Shown here piece after piece: positions 1 to 12,353 of a stretch of DNA of 64,000 nt. Both the position numbers and the translations under genes were made by a program. Each line of letters starts with the position of its first letter. The stretch's first letter is position 1. The notes under the pieces were generated by a model, which saw only the letters and a program-made list of their open reading frames with translations, had not been told where the DNA came from and made no database searches. Source of the DNA: Pelomyxa schiedti (lineage: Eukaryota; Evosea; Pelobiontida; Pelomyxidae); NCBI GenBank assembly GCA_020536535.1, contig JAHLWZ010000791.1, positions 243,128-307,127 on the forward strand, given 5' to 3'.

Positions 1-1889
1 CATCCACAGAAGTTGATGTTGGATTGCCATTTGTGGATGATGGGAGGGAACAAGTTGTGGAGGAATAATTGTGCATTTTTATCTCCCCCCAAAGCTTCAA
101 TATCTTGGTAAAATCCAACAAGAATCACCTTGGGGATTGGGGTGCAATGCATACTTTGCGCCTTGTTGTTGTGACAGAGATGAAGTTGAGTGAGCCAGAA
201 GTGCAATTTGGGAACCACCACATCTGCATTCAATGACACATCGCAGGTGAGGATGAACACTGAATTGCTGTTAAAGAAGCAAGGGTAGAATGGGTTCCAG
301 TCCTCATTGCTCCCACCTTTTGATTTTGGTGAGAAAAATATTGGCAAGAGTCGGGTTATTTGCAACCTAACTCCCATGCTGTCCAAGTATATGGATCTGT
401 TCTCTCCAACTTGAATGGTTGGTGCACTTGGATAACTGGAGTACTCTTAGTATTGCTTCTCATAGTCCTTTTGGGTTGGTTCTCCATCAAACATTTGAGT
501 AATCCGTAATTGAGATGGTGAGGTCCCCCCATCATAACAATCTTGGTGTTGGGTTGCACTTTAATTGGGATCTCTCCAAAAAGAAGGAAGGATTTGATTG
601 CCTCCCATGGCAGACTTCTCAAATGTGGGGGAAGGCTTTTTAATGGATTGTTGTTAAGTTCCACCCAAGGGATTCTTGAATGGAGGAGCCATTCTGGAAT
701 TTTGTTGATTTTGTTGTCTGATAAATCCAGGCCCCCACATGAGATTCCCTCAAGCTGTGGTGGAACACAATCCAAAATTTGTTCCTCCATGCCAAGTGAG
801 CAGGTGCAAATATTATTGCACGAAAGGCAGAGCTCTCTCACAGCAGGCCAATTCCCAGCTTTAACCCAGGCACGTAATGCACTTGTTACATTTTCCGCAA
901 AAGATCTGTGCTCTCCTGAAAGGAGAAGTAATAGTGAATGAACAGTTGGAAGGGTCATCCATGCAATATCAATTAATCCTTCCTGTGGAAGTGTCTGTGT
1001 AATGGATGGAACTGGTCTGTTCGGAGCTGTATATATTTTTTGATATTGAGAAGTAAAAACTCTTTTTTTTCTTACTATTTCGGAAAGGCTCATGTACTGC
1101 GTTGGCTGCTTGAGTGACTGATAATATTAATACTTTCAATGATCTTTCTGTCATGCCATTGTACTTGAGCAGCTTCACAGCATTAACCTGGCCATTCATA
1201 AAATTTCAAAAAAACCAAAAAAAGATGGAAATGAAGTGGTTCGCGTATAGTGAACCATACACTACATTAAATGCAACCCAAAGTGGGGACAAATACGGCT
1301 CGTCGTCTCGCTGGGACAAGCCAGTCTGTTTCGCACTGAAGTTCACAAGAATCAACGGAGCTCGTGCCCCCATCCGCTGTGCTTTGGCTGCCAGCGACCG
1401 AGCGGCGGTAATATCTTTCCTGAGCGCGCCGACCTTCCTGGCTTCCCCGACCTTTGCGACCGACCCGACTTTCTTGATGCGCATTGTACCGACGACCACA
1501 GAACCCTCGGCATCGGCACACCCGGGCTTCAGTTCAGGGTGAAACACAACACAGCCAACTCCGCAAAAACGATCACCAACACCACTCTTCTCCGCCTCCT
1601 CCTCCTCCTCGCCGCCGCCACATTTGGCCGCAGTTGCAGATGACGTAATCGGTCGCGGCGGTGTGCCGGAAGCGTCATGGTCATGATCAGGAAGCAAATC
1701 AGGGCTAATGGTAACGGCCACGGCGTCGTTCAATTGTTTCACCTCGTGATGTGATTCATCAAGCGTCCGATACAATGCGCTCAGCAACTTCCCAGCCTTC
1801 TGGGTCGGGTTGTACGATGATGAAACATCAATCACGTAACAGTGGACGGTCTTTTTGTTGGTACTGTTGTCAGGCACGTGCTGATTCAT
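1..1889 (-). CDS. Roco-family (LRR-Roc-COR) protein, copy A, 3' part beyond the window
   Basis: This is the N-terminal part of a leucine-rich-repeat Roco protein that leaves the window at base 1. The chosen ATG at 1889 starts a domain I do not recognise (reading HCYVIDV, then VVFHPELKPGC) that is shared with the neighbouring copy B. An intron near 1200 precedes LRR-like text (LDLSDNKINKIPEWLL, about 600-760). Next comes a Roc-like strand (KIVMMGG, about 525-545) and the start of the Roc/COR region (MGVRLQIIRLLPIFF). The P-loop position reads GGPHHLNYG, with no GK[ST], so GTP binding by the canonical mode looks lost. Roco proteins normally use a GTPase Roc domain plus a COR dimerisation domain, often with a kinase. 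The 5' coding part (about 1370-1680) is clearly richer in G+C than the rest. It is a tandem duplicate of the gene at 2078-6426. Confidence 0.75.
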
Positions 1890-2077
1890 TCACTTGGGTG
1901 TTTTTGGGTGTTATGGTGCACGTAACTGATATCTACAATTGCACCTGGTGCAGTGGTGATTAGAGGAATGGCGAAGCGAAGCTTGTATCATCACCACTTT
2001 TGGTTGTTTTTTTTTTCAACTAAGGCTTTTAGGGCGAAGTGCCAAGGTCACCCCGTCTCAGTCGTCAAGATTCGAAA

Positions 2078-5000
2078 TCAATTAACCCAACCCCAAATGT
2101 TGAGGAGGGCTTCCATTGAAGGCCGTTGTAAGGGATCCGCAACAAGGCACAACGAAATGAGCTGGCGGGCCCATATCGGCAGCAGTTGCTTTGGATCTTG
2201 CTCGTGCATCACCGCAGTTGCTTCTGCTAATGACGGCGGTGAAACTGAGGTTGTGTGCCAGGTTGTGACACATTGGCCGGCGTCAACAACAAAGGCACCG
2301 CTGGCGAGTGCGCGCCCAACTTGGAACCTCTCCACCTGCGTGCCGTGCCCTCGAGAGAATTGTGGGTCCCGGTTCCCTGCTGGCGAGTGAATCGGTTTCG
2401 GGAAAGAAGTAAAAGAAGTGGGGAAATACCAACGGCCGGGGAATTATGGGTCTCCAGGGCTGCATAATCGCCGGGCTGTTCCGGGGGTGACGAGGTCGAT
2501 TTTAGTTCCACATAAGACAGAGGCGCGACTACGTTGTGAACAAGAATTCCTTTCAGTTGTGTGAGTGAGTATGTACTAAATAGCGCTATACCGAAATCCC
2601 AGACATCACCCTGAGTGCTGGGAAGAGTGTTCCCTCGCGTGACGGATTCAGGGGTTGTATTTTTTACTGATCTGTCAGAATCTCCCATCGCTCTTCTTCT
2701 GGTGTCATCGTCGGCGACTGTAACACCATAGGTGATCTATTTTTGTTTTGTCTGGTGACAAAAGGCAGGATTGGGAGAGTGGGAGAAACCTTTGCCCAAG
2801 GGCCTGATCCTGCTAAATCCAATGAAGTGATCAAAACATTACCTGCGTGATTTGTTACAGTTAGTTGTTTGCCAGAACGTCATCAGAAGGAGAGAGGAGA
2901 GCCGGCGGCAGACAAACCGACGCAAACACCACCATGGGCAATAGGGGGATGCTGCCCGTGGAGGTGGTTAAGGCCCTGTGCAATATCTTTCAGAATATGT
3001 TCCCACAAGCACATCGGAAGAGCCTCATCCAGTGCCCCTTTGTGCTCCCGCGGGTATTCGAGGCATACTTTCAGTAATGCTGGTAAGGTGAGGGTTTGAT
3101 TGGGACTTGCTTCTTCAACAGGGCCGCGTGTGGTGGCAGGAAGCAAGTGAGAAGGGAGAGTGACACGTGGTTGGCGTTCCAGAAAACGGAACATCATTTG
3201 TCCACCCTGAAGGGCAATGCTAACGAACTTCGCAACATACTGATGGTCTGGGAGATAGTTGAGTGTGTTGAGTTCTGGAATAAGTTCCTCCATGGTACTT
3301 GCAAGCATATCTGGTCCATTGAAACAAGAATGTATCACCGTCACGGGTTCTTTTTGTATGACATTACTGGTGTTGCACTCACTACTAGCATTTGGTCCCA
3401 ATCCAGGTTTGTTGTATCTGTACATGAAGGAAAGAGGGTTGAATAAGTCTTCTGGTGCAATGTCATTTATGAACACGTCGTGATGCATACAATTTGTACT
3501 TGGTTTCTTGCTGTGACTCCCCACTGCCTTTATGATTTCCAAGTGGGAGAAGAGTTCCTTAAAGCAGTTTTGCCAGTCAGGAACAGCGGGCTTGCTCTCC
3601 CTCAAGCATTTTGGACAAACAAACATGACATTTACATCACGACTCTGAATCATTGATCGAGCCGTTCTCTTGAGCAAATTGATAGCAGTGCTCATGAGGT
3701 TATTCTTCCAGCTGCATGGTGACAAGTAAGCACCGCCGTCAGTGATCATGGCAACCTCAACAGTTGTTTCTTGTGTGACATTGGCCACAACCCGAGTCAT
3801 AAGCAAGTGAAACGTTTGTGTTCTTTCCGCTGTACCATCACACGTCTTCGACGATGCCACAATCCCGTCTCTCCATAACGAGGCAGGAACAACACCAGGA
3901 ATGTTGCACAGAGAACACATCACCGTTGAAAATGCTTCAGCAGGAAGGAACCCAAATTTGAGCATACACCCATGCACTGGTGTGGCGGTTTTTACATTAT
4001 TCCAGAAAGTATCAACAAGATTGGGAGGCTCGGCAGGAAGAAGAAAGAAAGACATGTATGGTTTCCCACAGATGTCCATCAGCATTCCCAATCGAGACAG
4101 ATGTTCCAGGGTGGCCATATTGATTGCCTGGTGTTCAGCTCTCAATGGTTCATATATGGAACCGGAGTCAACACAAGCACTAACAACAGATCGGGTGATT
4201 GAGGTTATGGTCTCAGTGAACCAAGATGGCTGCAAAATAACAAACCCATTGTTCTCTAGCGCTTGACTTTGGCCCACACCGGTTCCCATGATGCTGGTGT
4301 ATCTCAAGTGGAAAATGGCACCCATGCTTGACAACCAGTCAAAGCATAGCCTCAGTTCCTCCAGTTCTTTCTGTGGGCTTATGGTACTTGCGGTTTTGCC
4401 CACCCCACAGTTACGAGCGATTCTGACCAGTTGAAACCACTTCAGAATTGGATTCTTGGTTGCCACTGTTCCAACAACGAGGTCGCGCAGCTTTGTCCAG
4501 CTTGGTGGAATATACACTGGTGTAAATGTTAGTTCTTGGAGTGCACTCTTTAATAGCAGTATTATGTCAGGATACGCAGATTGGTAGTCGTTACTTATGG
4601 CAAAGCCATGACCATCAGCCAGGCTTACTGCATACCACCCACGGAAGTTGATTTTGGATTCCCAGTGGCTTTTGATGGCAATTAACAGTTCAGGGAGGAA
4701 CTGTGGACATTTAGGTTCATCTCTCAACTCTTTGTGAAGGCCCACAACAATCACATTGGGCCTGGGGACACAATGCAAACTTGTGTGTGCTGCCTTGCTT
4801 TTGTGACAGGCATCAAGTTGAGTGAGCCAGAAGTTCAATTTGGCAACTGCCACGGCTGTTGTCAACATGGCATCAAACATGAGAATGAACACTGAATTGC
4901 TGTTAAAGAAGCAAGGGTAGAATGGATTCCAGTCCTCATTGCTCCCGCCTTTTGATTTTGGTGAGAAAAATATTGGCAAGAGTCGGATTATTTGCAACCT

Positions 5001-6426
5001 AACTCCCATGCTGTCCAAGTATATGGATCTGTTCTCTCCAACTTGAATGGTTGGTGCACTTTGATAACTGGACCTATAATGGCCTTTGTATTGTTGATTC
5101 TAACAGCTGCTTTGGTTTTGTTCTTCATCAAGCATTTCAAGAGACCAGCTTTGTGATGGGGAAGTCCCCCAACCATCACAATCTGGATGTGTAGTTGCAT
5201 TTTAATTGGTATCTCTCCAAAAAGAAGGAAGGATTTGATTGCCTCCCATGGCTGGCTCCTCAAACGTGGGGGAAGGCTTTTTAATGGATTGTTGTTAAGT
5301 TCCACCCAGGGGATCCTGGTATTAAGGAGCCACTCTGGAATTTTGTCAATTTTGTTGTCTGATAAATCCAGTCTCTCACATGAGATTCCCTCGAGCTGTG
5401 GTGGTACACAGTCCAACATTTGTTTCTCCAGGCCAATTGAACATGCGTGAATATTATTACATGAAAAGCAAAGCTCTCTCACAGCAGGCCAATTCCCAAC
5501 TTTCAGCCAGGATCTTATTGCTACATTATGCACAGAAGAGCCCTGCTTTTCTGAAAGGAGAAGTAACATTGAACGAACAGTTAGCGGGTCCATCCATGCA
5601 ATATCCATTGATACTTCCCGTGGGAGTTTTGGTGTTGTCTGTACAGTGGATAGTTCCAGTCTATTTAGACCTTGATATTTATTGAGGAGAAATAAGAGCT
5701 GTTTTCTATTGGTACCTTGGAAAGGATGTTGTTGCCCTGCAGTCACTTGAATCACGGATAAAATTAATTCTTTCAATGAACTTTCTGTCACGCCATTGTA
5801 GGTGAGTAGCCTGATAGCTTTTACCTGGCATCATTATCAACGTAACATTAAAAAAATTTAAAACAGAACGATCCGCATACAGCAAATGCAACATAAAGTG
5901 CGTCCATGAAGGACTTGCCATCTCCCTCTGTGCAACCAGACTGTTTTCTGAAGTCCGCAACGATCAAAGGAGCACCACCGCCCAACCTCTGCGCCGTGTC
6001 TTCCAGGGACTCGACATGATGGATAGTGGAATTGTTCATCACTGCGAGAACCACAGCGCCCTCAGCATTGGCACACCCAGGCCCCAGCATGCCACTGCCG
6101 TCCCTGTGGAACACAACACAGCTGACACCACGTCGCCCTTTCCCTGCTGGTGCTGCTGCTTCCGCGGCCGCCACCATTTGCCGCTTCGCCGCGGATGACG
6201 TCATCGACCGCGCGTCATCGGAAAGCAACTGCCGCAAGTCATCCGCGGCCACGGTCACGGCCACGGGGTCGAATTTCGAGGGCCGGACCTCCTCGGCGGG
6301 CCGTGTCCGATTCCCAAGCGCGGCAAGCAGCTGGCCAGCCTCCTCGTGCGAGTAACCGAAATACTCGATCACGTAGCAGTTGACCGTCTTGCTGTTGTTG
6401 CTGCTGTAGTCGCCGTGTAGCAGCAT
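2078..6426 (-). CDS. Roco-family LRR-Roc-COR-pseudokinase, copy B
   Basis: This is a multi-exon gene with LRRK-like architecture. From the ATG at 6426 the order is: an unrecognised N-terminal domain (5848-6426), LRR text (LDLSDNKIDKIPEWLL, about 5300-5400), a Roc domain (QIVMVGGLPHHKAGLL, about 5150-5200), COR (CFDWLSSMGAIFHLR, then FVILQPSWFTETI, about 4220-4360) and a kinase-like C-terminus. The kinase fold is recognisable from DIAQGLNHLHGQHPP (about 2950), GDVWDFGIALF (about 2600) and LCLVADPLQRPSMEALL (about 2100). Key catalytic residues are missing. The HRD motif reads HGG, with N still present in GNVLIT after an intron. The DFG site is at best DLA, and I see no VAIK lysine. The Roc P-loop keeps the Lys but has Ala in place of Ser/Thr and His in place of the preceding Gly. 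I infer a scaffold or pseudo-enzyme role. Only about 190 bp separates its stop from copy A's start. Confidence 0.8.
4891..5791. repeat. Tandem duplication block between Roco copies (pairs with about 260-1093)
   Basis: The LRR-Roc part of copy B is nearly identical in DNA to the corresponding part of copy A, at a constant offset of about 4.63 kb. The 150 bases around 4900-5060 differ from 270-430 at only a few positions, whereas the 5' exons of the two genes have diverged much more. That uneven similarity fits a tandem duplication followed by local gene conversion. Confidence 0.75.
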
Positions 6427-6659
6427 TTTCGGGAACTGACACCAGATTCGGAAAGATGCAGTAACAATCCTACCGTTTCCGCCATTGCGTTGTGCTCTGT
6501 CCTACGGATCGGCACATTGTGGGACCCTTTCAATTCGTGCTCCTTGAATAGAGGCAATAAATTCCTGCTTTTTGATCAGGTAAGGTGTGCAGTGAGGTAC
6601 CATGGGTTATGTTCCCACACTTGACTTTCTCTGGTTTTTTACCAACCCCTCATAGACCA

Positions 6660-7687
6660 ACAACGATGCCTACTTGCAACCGAGACCCTGAGGCTCACTG
6701 CCGACGGGGACTGGGCCCACGCCTTCTCAAATTGCATGGCTCTACTATGTCCCATTATTGATGCTGCGGCTGCTGCGCCATCTGGTGCTGCTTCGGTGAA
6801 CAGCACCAGACAAAATGCCAACAACGGACAAGTCCTGACGAGGCTGTTCTGCGGGGTCCCGGGACGAAAACCCCTCGTCACAGATTCACTCGTCTTCGTG
6901 CTGCTCAGGTTCATCTTCCCAATGTCGCCGGGTCTGTTCCCTCCCACAATGGTGTGGGTTCGACTCCCTGCTGGACAAATTGAAGAAGTGCCCCAAGTCA
7001 TGCCACGACTTCGCCATCAATCTGCTGGTTGTTGTGACTGGGAATCCCCAAGTGGCCGACCCTGCCAACAACAGGCTGGTGTCTCTGGCCCTTGTAATCC
7101 TTGGGTTCTTCAATCACATGGGGATTGGGCTCAGGATTAACCTGGCCGCGGCTGTGCAGTGCTTCAGGCGAAGCCAAGAGCCCCCCTACAGCAACTCTTT
7201 CGCTCAGTACTTCCTGGGAAAGTGCTACTACACCGGCGAGGGAGTGGAAGAGGACAAACTCGAGGCATACCACCTGTTCGTCAAGTCGGCGGCCCAGCGC
7301 AACCCATTGGCCATCCGAGGCGTCGGAATGTCCTACGATAACGGGACAACAGACGCCGGGGTGCCTGACCACGATTCCGCCATCAGGTACTACACACAAG
7401 CCTCCGAAGAGCACAACTGGGCCTCGGCACAGTTCAACTTGGGGTGGATGCACCTCGGCATGGGTGATCAGGAAAAGGCCGCTGCTTGGTTTTTCCTGTC
7501 AGCGAGGCAAGGCTACGACTGCGCACAGTACCAGGTCGGGCTATCTTACTTCCAAGGTTATGTTCCGGGCCATATTGACAAGCGCGAAAGCAAGAGGTGG
7601 ATGCTCCTTTCTCATAGTCAGGGCTATAGCCCAGCCACAGTACATTTAGACACCTACTTCTTGTGGTACAACAGGGCAGCGTATTGA
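6660..7687 (+). CDS. Sel1-repeat (TPR-like) protein
   Basis: The well-supported exon covers about 6959-7687 and encodes several Sel1-like repeats: AQYFLGKCYYTGEGVEED, then AIRGVGMSYDNG, AQFNLGWMHLGMGD and AQYQVGLSYFQGYVPG. Sel1 repeats form alpha-solenoid scaffolds that bind other proteins and have no enzymatic activity of their own. An upstream exon in another frame (about 6660-6845, reading ETLRLTADGDWAHAF) looks coding and Ala-rich, but I could not fix the splice junction or the start codon, so the 5' end is approximate. The gene is divergent from Roco copy B. A second, longer Sel1 protein lies at 55956-57688. Confidence 0.65.
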
Positions 7688-7791
7688 TTTGTATAATAAT
7701 ATGACTCAACAAACAGAAAGAATGGAGGAATTTGCTATTGTAATAACAAACAAAGTTGTGGCATTTGGGGAAGTTTATGCTGTGCTGGAAC

Positions 7792-8642
7792 CTAGACTCT
7801 TTTTGGGTGGGAAAAGAGTTGGTGCCTTACAAGTCCCAGAGAAACAAAGGCATAGTAGACAAGGAACGTGTGAGGTATGAGAAGAAGCTCGATGACAAGC
7901 ATGTACCAGGGCCATGGTCCCAATAAATCAAACAATGACGATTGAAAGGGTTTATGGCAAGTAAACATGTAGTTTGCACCAGGGATGACCAAGTTGAACA
8001 GTGACGAGACCACTACAAGGGCATTTCCAAAGGCAATATGTTTCAGTGTTGTAAACAATGCCTGTTGAAAGCTAGGAGAAAAGTATGGCTGCAAGCTTGT
8101 ATCTGTTCCATAGGCAATATATGGCGAAATGAAAGTAATGCCATGACATAGGACATAGTTTAAGTATTCGCAGCTGGGGAACCAGGTCTGCACTGACGGA
8201 GTGAGAAGACCATGGAACGCAAGAGGGGAGGCAATCAGTGCCACGAATTCTTGAAGAGATTTAGGTGAGAAAATTTCAGACTTGAGGCATACCACACAAG
8301 AACTTTCTTGTCTTCGATTGTTGACTGGTCAGTAAAAAATACACCGCCGCCCAAAGGCCGTAATCACAAAATTGAAGTGGCAGACAAGTGGCCATAGACC
8401 TGGAATGAGTAGGCAATAACTCGGCTGGCGTAAAAGTGCAACCATTTTCCAGTGTAGAGCCTGTTCATTTGCGTAACCAATTCATTGACCATCAACACGC
8501 TCCCAAAAACGAGCCTTGCTCTGCGACCAATATCTCCCCTCCTTGCTGTAACCACTCCACCCAACAGCGAAAAAGCGACAGCGAGACTCAAAGCCAGGCC
8601 AACGCACACACAGTGAACGATGACGGTGTCTGACGGCACCAT
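7792..8642 (-). CDS. TIGR02206/YwaF-like (TMEM164-type) integral membrane protein
   Basis: This is a polytopic membrane protein. From the ATG at 8642 a first hydrophobic helix (VCVGLALSLAVAFSLLGGVV) is followed by two introns. Proposed junctions put LPLQFCDYGLWAAVYFLL after an intron of about 43 nt at roughly 8400-8444, and EFVALIASPLAFHGLLTPS after a second short intron near 8255-8290. The C-terminal half contains GPWPWYMLVIELLLIP, which matches the GPWPWY signature of the bacterial TIGR02206/YwaF family. I recall TMEM164, described as an acyltransferase, as the animal relative. The LPL.FCD motif and the HG in LCHGITFISPY also fit. Substrate and location cannot be read from the sequence. It runs opposite to the Sel1 gene, with the two 3' ends about 100 bp apart. 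Confidence 0.7.
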
Positions 8643-8840
8643 TGCGATCCAGATTTAATAACTAAATGGATGATTTTGACACATTAACGTATACGTATTG
8701 ACAACTCCGCAGGGAAGTAGTGTCATCTGTCTCTTCTCGGCCGATTTCAATATTTTTTTTCCTTTCCGTTTAGTGTTTTCTCATTTCCCTAAAAAAACAA
8801 CGAAAACCGACACGGGAAGGTGCCACTGCGCGTGGGGGCG

Positions 8841-11800
8841 ATGCTCTTTTTCTGTCCCGAAGATCTACGACGTTGTTGTGAGGCGTCTGCCACTGCATCT
8901 TCCAGTCCGTTGAGGGGTTCGGGATCTGGTGTCCTGTTGAATGCAGCAAGTAACTTGCCTCCGGCGTTGTCTTTTGGAGACCCGCTGGCGCTGTCTTCGT
9001 TCGGCGTCACCTTGTACGAACTTATGGCGCGCCCACAGACACCGCAGAACCTCGAATTAACTGAGATCGACAAAGATCCCACTCCCCCACCCACGCCTTA
9101 CACGCCTCCTTTATCTTTACCCTCGCCACCAATTCCCTCAAAACTACCAGTGACACCCTCGGCATGCGTTTCTTCGCAGGAGGGTGGTGGGGCCACAGTC
9201 ACAGACGTTACCCCTCTGTATCCCGTCCTTTCAACAAACACTGACCCCTTTTGTCTGCCTCGCCTCCAGTTTCCGCCGCAATTACCCCAGTTACAGAAAT
9301 TACTGAATCAGCAACTTCAACAACAACAACAGAGCTTGCACCAGTGTACACCTGTTGTCATCAATTCACTGTATGACCTAAAATTGATGTCAAAGTATGC
9401 TGTCAAGTCCGGGCCAACAATACAGAGAACTTCGTGCACTACAATTTCCGTTACTTTGGCTAATAAAGCTGTACTCCTTCAATTGAAGAAAAACTAAAAA
9501 CTAATGAAGATGTTTCTGTAGTTTACTGTAACAATACAAAGCTTAGTTGGAGAATTTCTACTAAAACGGATGCCTGCATGGAAGCAATCAATAGCGCAAA
9601 CACAGCCCACGTATCAAGAACCACTGCCAACCTCTCCACAAGAAGAAAGCTATATTCCTGAGCAACCACTGACCACGGCATCCCCCAGCACAACCACAAC
9701 TGCAGTGGCACAACAGTTTATAGTTATACAACCAACCGGGGTGCAAGGTACTCTATTTTTAACGAACTTCAGAGTTTTGTTTGTCCCCAGTGTATGCTAA
9801 CCATCCATTTTAGCAATTGTGTATTCTCACTTGTTTTTAGATAGGCCGCGATATTGTCGACATTCCTTTGACCATAATAAGTCGTATAACAAGCTTGGGT
9901 GGTCAACCAGTAGGAGCAATGGAGAGACTATTTGGAGCCCGGGAAGGCAAGCCTGATGACTACATTCTTGATATTTCCACAGTAAGGTGCAATGTTTTAC
10001 CACCGGCCTAATATTCTCAAGAGTCCGTACTATATGGATCTGCGGCACCCAACAGTTAGGTTCGCCTTTGACTCAGGATGCAAGTATGCTATGGCATCCT
10101 TCTGAATGAATACGACAACTCACTTTTCTTGAAGGGATTTGTGTCAACTCATGATCCAGTTTGCCTTCCCAGAATCGCGATCAAGGCAAGCTTTCTCCTT
10201 TTCTCCTCCCTGTACGTGCACTTGCTGCTGCTGTTGCGCATGTACCTGTGTATCGTGCTGCGAGTCAGTTCACAGTGTCTCGCTGAATTCTAAGCCCTCA
10301 ACCTCGCTCTGGTTTACCGTTCCAGTATTTGTCCTAAATTCTGCTCGTGTGGTAATTCTGCTCTAGAGAATATTGAACGGCAGTGATCATTGCCCGTTTT
10401 GTTGTCTATCTGTTCCATCCAGCTTTTCACCAACTTCTGAATTAAGTTCCAAACCCTGGATTTATGACGAGTTTACCGAATTCACACGCCAGGGAGTCAA
10501 TCTCCGCGATGGAGAATGGAGAGTGACTACAGTAAACAAGGTAAGTGAGTACCAAAAAAGAAGATCTCATGTGTCACAGGACTACGCACTATCCTCAACA
10601 TACCCACCCGTTCTTGTTGTACCTCAATGCATCGATGACGACAAACTGAAAGTTGTTGCAAACTTCAGATCTAAAGGCAGAATACCAGTTTTAAGCTGGA
10701 TGCACAAATCTGGCGCCTCAATAACTAGAGGTTTAGTGCCCAACCTGAATAAGCTCACTTTCTTTGCAGGTAGTCAGCCACAAAGTGGGATTCTTACCTC
10801 TAGGTGTTCAGAAGATGAAAAACTGCTTAACCAGATTGCTCTTCTTAACCCCTCCCAAAAACTCTACATTCTCGATTCCAGACCACTGAGTACTTCCTCC
10901 CTTCAGAAAAAAGGCTACTCATAGTACATTTTTCAGGTAATAGTGTGTTTAATCGAGCACTTGGGGGTGGCTACGAATGTTCTGAGTACTACGGGTGTCC
11001 TGTTGAGTTCCTTAACATGCCTAATATCCATGTTGTGCGAGACAGTTTCAATCGGCTCCATTACCTTTGCCTGTGTCTTACATCTGACCCTACCTGCCAA
11101 ACTTGGCTATATCAATTATCAAGTACTGCCTGGCTTGATTACATAAGGTAATTAAGGGAATCCAAGTTCTGCAAAATAATGTGCTTACTTAGACTTGTTC
11201 TGTCTGGAGCAAGGAGAGTTATTAATTTGGTTAATGAAGAAAAAGCTTCAGTGTACGTTCACTGCAGTGATTCTTGGGATAGAACATCACAGGTGGGCTT
11301 CTCCATTTGTTCGTTCCGTCATCATTATGTGTCAGCTGTGTGCACTTGCTGAGCTGTGTATGGACCCCTATTACAGGACTTTCGAGGGCTTTGTTGTTTT
11401 GATTGAAAAGGTTTTTTTGTACTCCAGTAACTCCAAATAACTCCATTTAGGAATGGCTAAAAATAGGTCACAAATTCGGTGATAGATTGAGGGAGCAATC
11501 TAATGCCGGTGCGGTAACAGAGACATCACCAATTTTTTTGCAGTTTCTGGATTGCGTCTTTCAGTTGATGATGCAGTATCCAACGGCGTTCCAGTTTAAT
11601 GACTCTTTTCTCGTATCAATCATGGAGGTTCAGCTCACTTCTCCTGGCTAATTAGTACTTAAATTATGCTAAGGAAGCTTTAATTGCAAGGTTCGGAACC
11701 TTTTTAGGCAACTCCGACAGGGATCGTTCCCAGTTGCCACACCCAGTGGTATCCCTTTGGACCAATTTACACCACTTGCAGCACCCTCAGAGATCACTTT

Positions 11801-12294
11801 CTCAACGTTTGCGGAACTCCGCCTCCCTGTCTAACAGTACAAGCACATCTAGCAGCACTGGGGTTTTCCATTTTCTTCCTATAGTTAACACTCATGCCTG
11901 AGGCCAGGGAAGCTGTAAATGCCCGGTTTTCCCTTTCGTGAATCCATACTATGATGCAGTAAGTCAGGACACAATCATTCCGCTGGTACTAAATGAAACC
12001 AGTAACTCTCCCAAGTTCTAACCTATTCTCCCTCAGGTTGGTGCACACAACTTACAGCTTTGGACAAACTACTATTTCCGGCTAATGCCGGAAGGAATAG
12101 ATACGATGTCCATAGCAAATGACCAAAGAGTGCACAAGTTCATGGAAATGAAGACTCTGGTAAGGGACCTACAGCAACAAGTCACATCACTCCAGGCGCA
12201 GCTTGAGGCCACTCACACCACACCCACCACGAGCACAAGCACAATCCCCACACCCACAACTCAGCACAATTTTGAGCCTCAGACAGGTTTGTAG
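8841..12294 (+). CDS. Myotubularin-family phosphoinositide 3-phosphatase
   Basis: This is a multi-exon gene. A Pro/Thr/Gln-rich N-terminal region (8841 to about 9448) is followed by a PH-GRAM domain (GTLFLTNFRVLFVP, then IGRDIVDIPLTIISRI, about 9740-9980). The phosphatase domain follows: PWIYDEFTEFTRQGV, STYPPVLVVPQCIDDD, FRSKGRIPVLSWMHK, GGGYECSEYYGCPVEFLN. The active site VHCSDSWDRTSQ lies at about 11255-11291. Catalytic Cys, Arg and both Asp of the family motif CSDGWDR are present, with Gly replaced by Ser, so the enzyme is probably active on PI3P or PI(3,5)P2 at endosomes. A C-terminal coiled coil (LVRDLQQQVTSLQAQL) ends the protein, as in MTM1/MTMR2 relatives. The start is uncertain. I place it at the ATG at 8841, with an intron of about 70 nt ending at 9521 that joins the first exon to the GRAM exon. 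Confidence 0.85.
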
Positions 12295-12353
12295 TAATTG
12301 TAGTAACCATCACGAAATCAAATTTCCCCGAATCTTGTCTTTCCCTGTTGACA

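Noticed and set aside
8364-8450. Apparent frameshift in the TIGR02206-like membrane protein before LPLQFCD
   Set aside because: An intron of about 43 nt starting after TG of a Trp codon and ending cattccag keeps frame and yields a continuous membrane protein.
8985-9040. Kinase subdomain IX look-alike SSFGVTLYELM in the myotubularin 5' exon
   Set aside because: No other kinase motif occurs nearby and the region is low complexity, so I treat it as chance.
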